DNA from: Bacteroides sp. UBA1773
GTDB taxonomy: Bacteria; Bacteroidota; Bacteroidia; Bacteroidales; Bacteroidaceae
Assembly (NCBI GenBank): GCA_002315285.1
Contig: DCGR01000040.1
Coordinates: 1 to 21,558, forward strand
Reading direction: 5' to 3'
DNA length: 21,558 nt
Shown here in pieces: positions 20,951 to 21,558 of the stretch. The notes under the pieces were generated by a model, which saw only the letters and a program-made list of their open reading frames with translations, searched no databases and had not been told where the DNA came from. The number at the start of each line of letters is the position of its first letter. Position 1 is the first letter of the stretch. A program made the position numbers and the translations under genes.

Positions 20951-21558
20951 TTACCTTACTGGAACTTGGATGATGGAAAGCCATTGCTCAGGGTCATCCT
21001 GGTTCCAAATGCCATCGACATAACTGCAACGGGGTTTCCCAACAATGGTGTAGTTGTGTTCCTCGATGTACTTGAAAAGCTGAACGTACGAATGACATAA
21101 CCGATCGTATGGGCCATAGTGCTTCATACAGACGGCTTTAGGAACTCCTGGAATCACTTTGAACTGGATGATGTCAGAATCGTCGCCCATGGACTCCACT
21201 TGCTCGCAGTATTCGATGTCGATGTTGGTAGGTGTGTATTCCTCGTTGTGCTCGATAGTGAAACAGTAACCCGGAGGAGGACACTTGCAACCCAGTCGTT
21301 GCATTTCTGGTCCGATGGTATTGCAACACATTGCGCCCACAGATTCGTAGTTGGGGATGACTTCACGATGACTTGCCACGATGATTTCGGGCAGCGATTG
21401 AATAGTAAATTTCTCCATTTTCCTAATTTCGTTAAGGGAGTTCCGCCAGTTGAGCAGCTTGGCATGACGCTCGGTCAGGACACGAAGTTGACGCTCGGTT
21501 TCCTGTATTTTCGCTGTTATGAACTGTGTATAAATAAATAGTGATTTTATTGTGGTGA
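20951..21558 (-). CDS. MerR-type transcriptional regulator with GyrI-like effector domain (N-terminus cut by window edge)
   Basis: The frame stays open to the window end, so 201 residues of a longer protein are visible. An internal ATG at 21418 is not the true start. The visible N-terminal part is a helical, charged stretch (FITAKIQETERQLRVLTERHAKLLNWRN, split by eye at about residues 10-38). It is like the dimerisation helix that follows the DNA-binding domain of MerR regulators. The rest is a GyrI-like/AraC effector-binding domain: EIIVASHREVIPNYESVGA, PGYCFTIEHNE, YGPYDRLCHSYVQLFKYI and ending in SIIQVPVR. Such domains bind small hydrophobic drugs or other ligands (BmrR, GyrI family). The HTH itself lies outside the window. 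The neighbouring beta-lactamase operon is a possible target, but that is inference. Confidence 0.8.
   Translation of the reverse strand, partial: TTIKSLFIYTQFITAKIQETERQLRVLTERHAKLLNWRNSLNEIRKMEKFTIQSLPEIIVASHREVIPNYESVGAMCCNTIGPEMQRLGCKCPPPGYCFTIEHNEEYTPTNIDIEYCEQVESMGDDSDIIQFKVIPGVPKAVCMKHYGPYDRLCHSYVQLFKYIEEHNYTIVGKPRCSYVDGIWNQDDPEQWLSIIQVPVR

Overview
The window is a piece of a Bacteroidales chromosome (Prevotella/Bacteroides-like; the genus cannot be fixed from sequence alone). The evidence is the gene families present: a fused Nfn-type reductase, a DUF4838-type surface lipoprotein, a subclass A2 class A beta-lactamase and the phoH-purC-menG-aroE cluster. Several gene starts also follow a Bacteroidetes -7 promoter box (TAnnTTTG), and clear Shine-Dalgarno sequences are missing. 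Most of the window is housekeeping. The accessory part lies at about 7.3-9.8 kb and from 17.4 kb to the end.

Layout. 50-1963 (-): dnaK. 2100-5745 (-): serS then a 762-aa fused NADPH/ferredoxin oxidoreductase (NfnA+NfnB/GltA-like), probably one operon. 5870-7188 (-): a small cupin and a Gfo/Idh/MocA oxidoreductase coupled by an ATGA overlap. Diverging from them, 7331-9597 (+): two lipoprotein genes. The first is a truncated tandem copy of the CBM9-like N-terminal part of the second. 9791-12823 (-): an operon truA, EamA-type transporter, DUF5131 (phage Gp37/Gp68-like), CDP-alcohol phosphatidyltransferase, the last three joined by ATGA overlaps. Diverging from truA, 12910-17343 (+): phoH, purC, menG/ubiE, aroE, aroC.

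An IS3-family element (17402-19076) follows aroC. It has 13-bp perfect terminal inverted repeats and an orfA/orfB pair with an A AAA AAC -1 frameshift site. Its transposase has lost about 26 residues between the second Asp and the Glu of the DDE triad. Its right end is about 430 bp of non-coding DNA with an array of degenerate copies of the terminal-repeat sequence, spaced about 31 bp apart, and a 14-bp perfect hairpin bracketed by 12-bp direct repeats. This array is the least expected structure in the window.

Beyond the element, all on the minus strand, are a small A1S_2505-like protein, a PER/CfxA-like class A beta-lactamase, a two-TM 83-aa membrane protein sharing a promoter with it, and the C-terminal part of a MerR-type regulator with a GyrI-like effector domain, cut by the window edge. 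No rRNA, tRNA or CRISPR array was seen.
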